The position numbers and the translations under genes were made by a program. The notes beneath the pieces were generated by a model. The model made no database searches. It saw only the letters and a program-made list of their open reading frames with translations, and had not been told where the DNA came from. A DNA stretch of 64,000 bases from Prunella strophiata (Eukaryota; Chordata; Aves; Passeriformes; Prunellidae): assembly GCA_036583965.1 (NCBI GenBank), contig JAZBQD010000021.1, positions 15,800,266 to 15,864,265 of the forward strand, in the 5' to 3' direction. How positions within the stretch are numbered: the first letter of the stretch is position 1; each line of letters opens with the position of its first letter. This document shows, piece by piece, positions 10,000 to 21,100 of the stretch.

Positions 10000-12445
10000 C
10001 CTGTGAGACATCCTCGAGGTGCAGCTGGAGCAGCCCCATTCCACCAAGCCTTGAGGTGCACCTGGGGCTTGCCCTGGTGCAGGACCAAACAGACATGACC
10101 CTGCTCTGGTTGTCCAAGCTGGTGCCCCTTTCTGAGGTGCACAGGTTAAAAAGCTGCCAGGAAAGCTCTGATCTGCCCCGTGTCACAGCCATGGTGTGTA
10201 AATGCTCTGTGGGAGCAGAGGTGCTCAAGGAGCAGCTGGTACCACACTGAAAGAAACAGAAATGGGAACACCTCTTCTTCATGTTGGCCCTTTTCAGTTA
10301 ACCACTGATAGATGTGATAAAATCCCAGTGCTGCTGCTAATGAGCAAAGGAAAGGAAGCCAGTGCTCTTTCATCCTCTGACACATGGTGCATTTTGGTTT
10401 CACTCAGAGTAGCAAACCTTTCTGTCTCATAGCAGGCATTATAAATAGGCCCACTCCTTATCAGATCCTCCTCTAAATGTTTTTCATCAGAAAACCACAG
10501 TTAATTTTAGATAATTGCTGGAGATAATCTCAAATTTGTGTGTAATATATGCCCCAAGTTCTAAGAAAAACATGACATTGGGGAAGGTGCTGCCTGCTGC
10601 ACAGCTTTTCATTTACAAGAGTGGTGTGAGATCTCTTGTTCTTGTCAATTGAACTCTGGTGTCTCAGACATTCAGACCCCTATCTCTCAAAGTAGATAAA
10701 ATTTTAACTTGCTTAGTATTTATTGTCTTCTGCATTTTGTAACAGCTCCTGAGCAGCAGTGTTCAGGGACTGAGCACATGTCCTGCCAAACCAGAAGGAA
10801 AGGGTTTCCAAGCAGGCTATGCCAGAATTTGTGATGGTGTATCTGACTCCTTAAGCTTTCCTGTGGGAGTCAATTTTACTTTATTTGAAAGCAGTGGCAT
10901 TTGCTGCCAGAAGAATAAAGACAACAGTTGTTTAAAGAAGCACGTGTGTCACCCTGCACTATCTGCTCCACTTTGGGAGAGTTTTAAGATGAAATGAACA
11001 GATGAATTCCCAGGACCAAGGAGAAGAAGTATTTCTAACACCAAAGGAGGAAGGATGTTCATTTACCAATAAAAAAAAAAAAGGATTAAAAGCAGACTGC
11101 AAGTAGTCCATCAAAGCTTTCTGAAAAGCACAAGGAGCAAAACCCAAACATGATGAAATTTTAGAAAAAAATTTCAAGTCCAGTTTCTATTCAGTATAAT
11201 TGTTGGATATGTCTTGACTAGCATGAAATTAAATATAAAATATAATGGTATTTGGGCCTATTGGATGTAATACATCATCAAGATAAACATAACAAAAAGC
11301 AACTTTTAATCTTCCACTTAAAGAAACTCAAGTAAGAGAGGGGTGTAGGGATTTTGTTAAGATAGGTGAGAGAGAAAAGTGAGGGACTTAAATACCCTGA
11401 TCTTCCCAGTCCCTGGCAGAGACATCAATTTCCTGAGCAATGTTTGCTTTAACAACCAGGGCTGGATGTTGCAAATATTTGTAGCTGAATTATCTCAACA
11501 TTTTGAAAACTATGTACCTTGAATGTTGTGGTTTTTTCTGGGAAACTGAGTGGAAAGCCTTCTTCTTGGCATGGAGAAATGCTAGGAAATTCTAACATCA
11601 TGCATGAAATTTCAAATCTGCCTTTAGGAAAAGCCAGCTTCCTTCATAAATTGGCTTCCTTCTCAGTGGCAAAGGTGAGCAGGGTCAGACAAAAAAGCAA
11701 ACACAAGTCTACTTTAAAAATTGTGAGGAAATTTTAAACCCCATAAATTTCAATACATTTTGCCTTTTATTGTGAAGTCCTGGCATATTTCTAATAGCAA
11801 GTTTCTCAAACAAAGTTTAGCCCTGCTGTTCTATACTGTCTGTTTATGATATGTGTGAATGGATGTGTATCCAAGTTTAGGGCTGACAGATCCATCAGAA
11901 TTTTGGCCAGCTTGGAAGTCTGCAGATTTTTTTTGGGTCAGCCCCACTTTTCACTCCCTGTGGTCCATGGAAATCCATGGTTTAGAGAGCTTAGGGGACC
12001 ATGGTGTTTTCAACCAGAGTTAATTATATTTCAAACCATCAAGCATATACTTTTCCTCTGATACACACCCAGAAAAACCATCTCACTTTCATGGTAACTG
12101 GTGAGGGAGAACAAACTGAGGGTTGATCACTTTATTCATACACAATATCTCTGCTAATAAGCCTCATTTCTTGTCTTGTCATTCCTGTCTTGCACCTGAA
12201 ATGAGCAAAAATTGCTGGTGAGATCAGAAGAGATAGTGTTTTTAGCAATGTGGTGGATTAAACTAATTTTCCCATGTGATCAGATGCCTTTACAGGTAGA
12301 TTTAAAGAAATTAAAAGTTAAGGTGTGTATAACACAGATAAACTAACCTGGGCTATTATAGAACACAATATCCTGCTTTTGAGTGTTTTTATTCTTGTAT
12401 TTATTCTTTTATTCTTGTGGCTGCATTAGCAAAGTAACAAATGAA

Positions 12446-12456
12446 GGGGGGGGGGG
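12446..12456 (+). repeat. Poly-G run (11 G) followed by A-rich tract
   Basis: Eleven consecutive G bases pass directly into an A-rich run with two interruptions (to about 12476). Long pure G runs are rare and error-prone in sequencing, so the exact length is uncertain. Confidence 0.9.
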
Positions 12457-13448
12457 AAAAAAGAAAAAAGGAAAACATATTTACATACTCTTTAAAAAAT
12501 ATCCATTAGATCATAATGTATCTGCAGCAAAAGAAAGTTTTAAGACCTCAAAAGTCAAAACCAGTAGGTTTGCATGAATGAATTGGTTCTTGCTGTCACT
12601 GCAGTGCTTTTTAGATCAGCAAGAACAGGACAGCTCATGTCATGAGTGTGTCCCTCATCATAAGTTGTAAACCACAAAGAAATCTCTATTTCCTGTTTTA
12701 AAACTGCAGGTTTTTGTTTGACAGCAAGATAAGTTTGGCCAGAAAGTCCATACTAAAAATCCCCAGGGTGAAATTTAACCTTATATAGCTGATTAACCCT
12801 TTAATAAACATGCTGGCAAAGAGGCCAAGCCATTGCCTGCACCCTTCTGGCCAAGGACAAGCATAATATTGGCTTTTAAAGCAACATTTTTCTTGCTGAA
12901 TTATGCAGCATGCTGCTAAATGGGATCCTTTTCTTGGGGTAGTATCACAGGAAGGTTTGTAACTTCCACTCTTGCCTGCACAAAAGTCTGGTAACAAAAG
13001 TTCACACTTCAGCAGTGCTATTTGTTCTGAGCTCCACTGAGTGACATTTGCAGAAATACAGGTGAGGGTTCCTTGCCCCTTTTCTCCACGTTGAGTTGAA
13101 CTCCAGGACAAGCCTGAGCCAAGACCACAACCTTGGGGTGAGCCCACTGCATTGAGGTGACAAGAGGATAAAATCTATTCCACCAACCTCAGCAGGCACT
13201 TCTGTCCTCTCATTTCTAACAGTTGTGAGAGGCAGATAATCCTACAAATGGGGCTACAGAGCAGCTGGGGAACCCAGCTCAGACTTCTGAGCTGCCCAGA
13301 GCTGCAGGGCCACGTGTGGGACAAGCCTCCAATTCATCACCCACCTGGGCTGCAATCATGGCAGAGCTGCGGGATGACCAAAAACGCATCCCACTTTCCA
13401 AGAGCAGCTAAGCAAAGAGTGGTTTTGGCTTGGCTGCTCTAAACAAGG

Positions 13449-13481
13449 CAGTGATTAGCCAGTAATCAGCGAGTGATTAGC
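13449..13481. repeat. Three tandem 11-mers with homeodomain-like cores
   Basis: Three directly adjacent 11-mers read cagtgattagc, cagtaatcagc and gagtgattagc. Each contains a GATTA or TAATC core, the first and third in one orientation and the middle one reversed. A further related copy, gtaatcagc, lies at about 13613-13622. TAATC/GATTA is the core bound by several homeodomain classes (general knowledge). That this is a regulatory cluster is inference; a chance local duplication is the alternative. Confidence 0.6.
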
Positions 13482-14011
13482 ACAGACAGCTGGGTCACTG
13501 GGAGTTCAGCTGAGCGTGGTTTGCTGGGAGGCACAGAAAGGCTCAGCCCGGCAGGAGCACAAAGGCTGATACCATTGTCCACCACAAACATCCACTCAAC
13601 AAACCCAGTCCGGGTAATCAGCTTGCCTCCCATAACATTTCAGTCATAAAAACGTTGCAAAATGGGAATCATGGTACTGACTGGCTTTAAATAGTGTTAT
13701 AAGGCCATTAATGGTTTGGATTGAACAGCTCCAGTTTGTCACACATAATCAGGAACACTGGGATATGATGAAGAACCATCTTTTTCTTTCCCAAATATTG
13801 TAATAAGCTGTATCACGTTGTTCCACAGCTTAGCCACAGCCATTCAGTATCAGATCAGGAGGTACCAAAGTTGCTGATAGAAGGTTTGCATAAAGGATAA
13901 CTATAGCTCAGTCCTTCCTGAGCACAGGCACACAGGAGTCACACACAAACCACAGCTGGGCTCAGCCAGAAGGTCTTCATTAGGGCAGGCTGACACCTCA
14001 TGCATTTGTAG

Positions 14012-14029
14012 ACCTCCTCCTCCTCCTCC
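14012..14029. repeat. Short (CTC)n trinucleotide repeat
   Basis: Five CTC units within cctcctcctcctcctcc. Low complexity, no further signal. Confidence 0.85.
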
Positions 14030-15995
14030 AAATCAAAGCTTGTTTTGCTATCAGTGAGTCAAAGCTACCTGCTGTGAAAACTGTGAATCCTAGTTCAGCA
14101 TTTTTATTCTGTCTGCCACCTCCTAGATATCAAGGGAAATAAAAAAGACAGTAGTTTTCTACCTCTTAAACAGGAATAAACTTGTACCTGACACAATTTC
14201 ATTTTTTCCACATGACCCACTGCAGTCAGTTTCTGTTAGGCTGAAGAACCCACTGTATCTCAGCAGCTCATCACCATCTATGATAGAAATCTTCTATGTA
14301 TGGGGGAGATGCTGGAATGAAAGTGGTCTCACCTCAGGAGGCAGTGCCCAGGGATGGCATTTTTGCTATCTGGAAGAAGGCAGGTCTGTATGCCAACACA
14401 TGTATCCCTTCTTTGTTGCAATGGTGAACAACTATTCCTGCCAAAGGCAGAAAATGCCACTATTTTGTGAGTTTCTGTCTTAGTTGAAAAGCTCCATGCA
14501 AGGATCATAGTTTTGAAGCTCAAAAGTCAGCAATCACAATATCTCAATGGGAAAGATGATTTCCTCTCTTCCTTCTCCCACTTTATTTCTCTTCCAGCAG
14601 CAAGACAGAAGCAGAAGCCTCTTGTAACAAGCTCAAGCCTCACGTGTGACACTGCATTCCCCAGCACACTGCTTCCCCTTTGCCTGCAAGCACAGAGCTT
14701 GTGATCTTTCCAGGCATGATTTCCATGGAAATCTGCAGCCAAACTGGGCAACACTGGGGTCCAGCAATGGCCATGGTGCATGTGTGTGTGTGCACACTTG
14801 CAGTACATGAACATTTATTTGTGTCCATACATATACAAATAAAATGAATAACAGTGACAGAAACTTGACCCTTAACACTTCAGATAAGGACTTGAATACA
14901 CTGCTGTGCAACAGGCCTCTTAAGCAGTTTGCATTTCTATATAATATTAATTTGAGTGCCATGGGACTTCTATTCCTGCTTCAAACTTCAGTTATTGTTG
15001 ACTTTAACAAAGATTATAATGTAAACATTTAAAATTCCCATTTTTGCCAGGTTAAAAACCAAAAAAAATAATAGAAAAATCCCTGTGAATCTAGCCTCTT
15101 TTTCCCATAGTGCCTTTCAGTGGGTATTGTAAGAAAGCAGCTATTCAGTTTTACAAGCAGGGAAAGTTTTGCTAAAGCACAATTTTGAAGTAAACAGTTA
15201 TAGCAGAATAAGTGTATGTACCAAAGTTAAGCTAAGCCTAGAAGCTGGATGTAATGAATCCAACCAGAATTAAATTAAACTGGAACAAATATGGACAAAT
15301 CCTCCAGCCAAGAGACAAAATATTTTTTTTTGTTTCCAGTCTCTAGGACAGTAAAAATATCCTGGCATGGCAAGACTATATAATACTTGAATCCTGATAT
15401 GATACAAAACAAAGTCTGAAGATGCTGTCCTGGAACCATTCCTTGCATGATCTCTGAATTTGATCCATAAGCATGTGTTTTATCAGAGGGTGAGCCCAGA
15501 CACACTTGGACAAGTGCTGGTGCAGGAGAGGGTTTGAATCCCCAGAAGAGTCCCAGAGCAGGGACATTAGAGGGTGACATGCTGTAGAAATGGGGCATTT
15601 GAGACACCTCTGGTCCCATCCTGTCTTCAGTGTCCTTTCCTTCTCAGGGGAACAAGTGGGACAGAAACATAAGGGGTGCCACTTCTGTGTCCAGACCAGG
15701 GCTGCTGTGCTGAGTGCAGCAAGAACAGTTCTGATTATGTCACATCCAGGCTGTGGTAACTGAATGTGTGGAGAAATGAGACTGCAGACTGCAAAGCAGA
15801 AATGAGGCATATGGAGATTTACAGGAAATGCAGCAGAGGGAGAGCAGAAATGTTTGAACCTCTTCTGCTTGCCAAAATCATGCACATCTATAAAGTCAAT
15901 GCCACACCACTGCCTGCCCTCAAAATAATGCTGATAGGGCCAAGGGAAAACATGGCTGTAATTATTACAGAATGATTAAAGGGTCTTTACTCCAG

Positions 15996-16012
15996 AAAAA
16001 AAAAAAAAAAAA
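15996..16012. repeat. Poly-A run (17 A)
   Basis: A run of 17 A bases between tccag and gcagg. I see no retroposed body or target-site duplication beside it, so I call it a simple tract rather than a retroposon tail. Confidence 0.9.
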
Positions 16013-17734
16013 GCAGGACTGGAAGAGCAGGGCTACTCTTCATGACTTTATGAACAACTGAGTTATAGAAGTACCTTTATTAGCAGAGAGAGTGCTCCAG
16101 AGGTGGCAAAAAGCATCAGGAGAATGCTCAGCAGGGAAAGAAGTTATATCAGCAAAACTGATGCTGCATGAAGCAGGTTTTACTGCTTTATGAAACCCCC
16201 CTGATTTTTTCTTCAGTCGGAAGTGGTTAAGGAAACTAACCAAACCTCTCATGTTTTTCAAAAACAATCCCACCTTTATCTACTGTATGTGGAATGAGGA
16301 AAAGACTGACCAAGATGTCAACTTCAGCATGAACCACCTTGTGCCTATGAAAAACATCAACCAAGCTGAGATGAAGAGGAATTATAAACTCTTGTTGCTC
16401 AAGCAGAATGTTTATGCTCCTAATTGCAAAACATCTGCATCTCGTTGTCCATAAAATGAGCAAACATTTTGAAGACACCCAGGGAAGAAATGAACTCATA
16501 AAACTAGAGGATTAAGAAATGAGAAGCTTTTTAATGGCAGCCTTTCAGGCTGGAGAGTGTCTGGGCCATGAGATTTGCCTCAATCTCATACTGTTTAAGA
16601 TCACATAGACCAGAAATAGAATATATTCTGCAGGAGACAAGCAAGGGAAAACTTGATCATTTACTGATCCTTGCACCTTACCCCCCTTACCAGGATCTTC
16701 AATCCTCATATTTTTGTAGATTCCCAAGCAGATTCCCCTAATTCTTACAACAGAGCTGGAAGGAAACTTTGAATCCATGTAGACCACGGAGCCCTTCGTA
16801 ATTTTCATTATACACTTTTGGGTGAGATAAAACTGTTCTTGACATTACATCAAAGCTCTTCTAGAAACAACCCATTTTGGCATCATTTTATTTTAATGTT
16901 TTAGCCCAATGAGTCTCTTTTCACCCTTTGGAGGCTGGCACTGCAGCACACTGAGCTCCTGGTCAGAAAGCAGAGGCCAAGGAATTGAAGCAGACGATGC
17001 ACTAACGGTGAGCTCACTGCTGCACACAGGAAAGCAAGCAGCTCTTTCAAAGCTCCTTAAGAGGATTTAGATGGCTCTTTCCCCCTAATTCCAGAAAGTA
17101 GAAGTGTTTTGGGGTGGTTATGCAATGACCCCAAAGCTGACATAAGTGAAGGAAGAAAGAGCACAGGGGCAGCCACAAAGGGGAGTCTCTCCCAGACTTG
17201 GGAGATTCTGGCTTCCTACTGCCCTGGGATCAATACTGGGATTTTGGCTTTTGATTATTTACAGTATTAAACAACTTGATGCATTGTACTGGAAAATATA
17301 GCAAACAATGGGCAAGGATGATAACACATGCACGAAGCAAAAGGCAGAGTTTGCATCATTCCTCAGCCTGTTAACTCACATTTGCCTCGTGGATTTCCTT
17401 GCCTGCTGTTGTTAAAATAATCCCAAAATTACAATTGAGCAGATCTACTAAGAAATTCAGGCAGGATATCAGCTTACACTGCGAGAGGCTCCTGTACAAA
17501 TAGAAAATGCTGGCTTCTTGGATACTGGAAATTCCTATCTCCAGCCTGCAACCCTGTCCTGACAGTCATGTGTTTCCAGCCCATCAGGGCTAATAGGCTC
17601 TACAAAACCCAAGGACTGATTATACTCAGAGCACAACACAGCACTGACTATTATGTAGCAACTTAGCCAGTATATAATTACTTTTGAGGAAAATGCATTG
17701 CAGAACAACATCACTTCTCAAAGATTTAAGTTAT

Positions 17735-17926
17735 TAAGGAAGATTAAGGAATTTCACTCTGGAAAAGAGACTTCACTGTGACCTAATTGAAGTTTTTAAC
17801 ATTCTCAAGGGAACTAATAAAAATTGGTTCATGCAAATTCTCCATACTTTCAAAGAACATGAACACAAGAGAACATTATTTAAGAAAAAAAAAATTAGGA
17901 AATTGAGATCAAAAAGAATTTAGAAC
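17735..17926 (+). mobile_element. Ancient CR1-family LINE remnant
   Basis: The segment carries landmarks that I associate with the 3' part of old amniote CR1-type LINEs in sense orientation: ctctggaaaagaga, then gacctaattgaagtttttaa, then a run resembling the fragment ending aaattgagatcaaaaagaa. It is heavily diverged, with small deletions, and is truncated at both ends, so it has no coding capacity. It ends in a long A-rich tract. The family call is from remembered consensus and could be a related LINE such as L3. Confidence 0.5.
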
Positions 17927-18010
17927 AAAAAAAAAAGGAAAAAAAAGGGAAAAAAAAAGCCAGCAACAACAAAAACAAAACCCCAAATCCAACAAAAAAA
18001 GAAACATAAC
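17927..18010. repeat. A-rich low-complexity tract
   Basis: Runs of 7-10 A bases broken by gg, ggg and cagcaacaac motifs. The tract joins two CR1 remnants of opposite orientation. It may descend from a retroposon tail that has since expanded. Confidence 0.85.
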
Positions 18011-18027
18011 CCAAAACAGAATAATTT

Positions 18028-18190
18028 AAATTAGAGGGAACTATTCTACCAGGTCATTTGATCCATCCCCTCCTCCCAATGAATCACAAAAGGATTGATT
18101 TCCTTATCCTTAAAAATCCCTAATAGATGGGAGTGTAGGTGAGCCAGTGATGACTATTCCATAACCTCTCTTGGCAGCCTGTACTTTCAG
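18028..18190 (-). mobile_element. Ancient CR1-family LINE 3' remnant, reversed
   Basis: Read on the + strand, the order aggtcatttgatccatcccc, ccttaaaaatccctaatagatggg and ccataacctctcttggcagcctgt matches the reversed 3' untranslated region of old CR1 elements. A block of about 24 bp near 18133-18156 is not explained by that consensus and may be an insertion. No intact end or octamer tail is left, and the copy is too diverged to be active. Confidence 0.55.
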
Positions 18191-21100
18191 AAGAATAAAC
18201 ATATTGAATACATTATTTTAAAAAGGCCATTGTGGGCAAGGAGAATCAATGAAATCAAGGGAAAACTTCTTAATACAGAGCAGGGGATGAAAGAGAGGGA
18301 GTAAAAATAAGCTCATTAGATGAATAAGAGGCAAAAGTGGCAGAAAGAAGCAGAATCTTGTGGTATACTCCTTTATTCTTGAAGTACTGTTTTCACTCAC
18401 TATTTCAAGAAGCTGCACAGAACACCTACACATTTGTCCAAGCACGAAGCAATTTCAGGAATGATCACATGAAAACTGCAGCCAGTGTGCTGTCAGCCTC
18501 CAACAAAGGAAAATGAACAAAAGAAATGCCCAGCAGTACAAACAGGAACAACTTTCTTACAAACTAAAACCAACACAACTGCAAAAGACCATTTCAGGTA
18601 GATTCATAATGAATTCCCATTGGGGGAACATGCAGAGGAATAAGCCACATTAACCAAGTGCTTACACATGAAAGCTAGATTTTCAAGGACACATTTTTCA
18701 AGGTATGAATACATAAAGCCCCTCACCCTGCAAGCAGGCACATATTTAGCTTCAGCCATAAGAGCAGCCCTGGTCAGCTCATGAGCATCAATCACCTCCA
18801 CAAAGTTTGCCAAAGTCCCCAGACAGTGCTTGGCTCCTCCCTCTGTGGCTACTACACACCAATCAATCTTGCCAGTGTCTTTGGTGCAAGATTGTCAGCA
18901 GAAAACCAAGTGTTTTCCCCAAAACTGTCACCTAAATACATCCTGCCAAAGCACATTTACTGTGCAGGGGAATTCAATGGGTGCTGTTACCATCCCTTGC
19001 TCCTGGGGAGAACATGGGCAAGGGCAGCAGAGACCCAGTGCCCATGAATCAGGATCAGACTCTCTCATCAGGAGGAAAACTCATCATGGCTTTTCCAATA
19101 CAACTTGATGTGAAATCAGGCAGGAGATGCTCCTGCAGAACAGCAGGAGCACTTCAGAGGTTGCAGAGCAGGGTTGCTAGAGCTGCTCATACACATTGCA
19201 AGTGGCACTGTATACTCCACCTGATCTCTGGGTGTAATTCAGATTTTTGACATAAACTTTTACACTGGGGTGTCACCAGCTGATGCACTTTCACCAAAAT
19301 GCCTGGAGACAATTTGTTTTTTAGAATGGGGTCAAAACTCACAGCTCCTCCTCACTTCCCTTTCCTCAAAGTGCCCGTGGTGGGTTATTATTAGATGGAT
19401 GTGAGTCCCCAGGGAGGAAAGAGAAGGATGTGGCTTGATTGCTTTTGTTTGGATGGATTGAGTAACTGCTCATAGTTACATTTGACATTTGGATTATTTC
19501 CCTTCATGCATTTTGGGGGTTTGGATTTCGAGTGGGGTCAGAGCACTTCTGATAGACATTTAATAGAGACTGAAAAAAACACAACAAATATGAAAGTGGA
19601 AAAAAACCTTCACTGCCTACAAAGTCCTAAACAAGCATGCTGTGATTAAAAAGGGACAGAAGTAATTACCAAACATTTAATTTTTTTTGGTTTTTTAGAT
19701 CCTTTCCTGATATTCATACCCAAAGTCTGCAGTGCTTGTTCACTCACTTGTAGTTCTGAAACTCTGGATCACTTTAGTTCTTCTAACAAGAATGTTAATT
19801 TTTCATTAGCCTTACTTCTACATTTTTACTATTTATTCAGGCTCTTATTCAAAGTGCCTGGTCATATTCTCTTTATGGACTGTCCATGCAAGGCATTTAA
19901 GTGACCTTCAAGCTGTAATTATAACTGTATAAGCATCTTTTGTCACTTTTACTATGCATATTATTGGTTCACACAGGACTGTACCTACTTTATTTTTAAA
20001 TGTAGCAAAATTTTCTTGGAAAAAAAAAGAACAACTCTGATTTAGGAACTATTCTGCTAAGTTTAGCCCACTTTAGCTGTTGTGCAGCCCTTGCTGAGTT
20101 TATTTTATGTCTATGGAATGGATGCAGACCAACTTCTTTGTTTCTGACAGGTAAAACTATATTTCCCTAGGCATTGAGTGCATTCAGTCTCACGCAGTTT
20201 CATATTTTTGCTAACTCCTTTGTTTTTGGGATGTGAACTCTTGTTCTACCTTGAAGTATATTTTGCACTGTACTTGGACTGGTTACTAAAATCCAAATGA
20301 CCTCATTTCAGTTTAGAACACATTGTGGGAAAAAAGATGACAATTAAGACATAAAAATTTTGGTTTGTGCATTTATGTTTTCTTTTTCTCCTAAGGAATA
20401 TTTAAGTGAAATTGAATGTAACTTGACTAGAGGTTTGTTTAAGCTCAACAGTCATTGGCTTATTGCAGTTACTTTCAGAGAATTTTTATCTTAAAAATCT
20501 TTGGCATTAAACCAGAAAGCATTCTAGCTTTCTTCTCCTTCCTCTCTAAGCTTATGACTTGCTTGTGCAATTGTTGCATGAAAGCAGTTCTACATTTTTT
20601 CTCTTATAGGAAAACAGATGGAGAAGAATTTATCTGCAGTTGGGATTTGCTGCTTATAATTTATTTCACAGGATCAAGCAAAAGATAACTGTGAGCTCAC
20701 ACTAGTCAAGCTTCCAGGACGCTGTCACTTCCAAATTATATATATTTTTGAGATTATAGTTATGGAGACACACGGGTAGAAAGCCATTGAGGCATTTTTC
20801 AGATTTCTGTGAGTTCTTAATGCTTCTTTGCAGCTATACTGCACATTCCTAGTGCTCTCTCTTGACTGGGTGGCTCCCATTAATACAAATACATTTCATA
20901 TTCTGTTTCCCAGCTTTCTGAAGTACTTGGTCTAGAAGAAACAGTCTACACACCTATAGGAGCTGCTCCATTCTCCACAGCCTGCACAAAGTCGTGTCAC
21001 TCCACCATATGCTCAGATTCTGCAAACAGGATGGAAATCATTCTGACATGAGCTTATTACAGAGCCCCATTCCTCAGTGGAAATTTTTTCTGGTATGTCC

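Larger units (their letters stand above)
10000..17734. other. Noncoding DNA without assigned genes
   Basis: About 7.7 kb with no exon, RNA gene or recognisable transposon that I can support. Small features are an 11-base G run at 12446-12456, a triple 11-mer at 13449-13481, a short CTC repeat at 14012-14029, a (TG)6 tract at 14781-14792 and a 17-base A run at 15996-16012. The longest frame here outside repeats is 169 codons on the minus strand near 15.4-15.9 kb; it is Cys- and Leu-rich, matches no family I know and is probably chance. Confidence 0.5.

Noticed and set aside
9270..10142. 290-codon - frame with Gln/Pro/Asn-rich centre
   Set aside because: The centre is the minisatellite, and the flanks resemble no protein. 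Alternating 11- and 12-base units shift the phase within a few units, which is incompatible with conserved coding repeats.
15376..15885. 169-codon - frame
   Set aside because: It is the longest frame outside repeats, but it has no recognisable motif, no splice or promoter context, and a length still plausible by chance in 64 kb.
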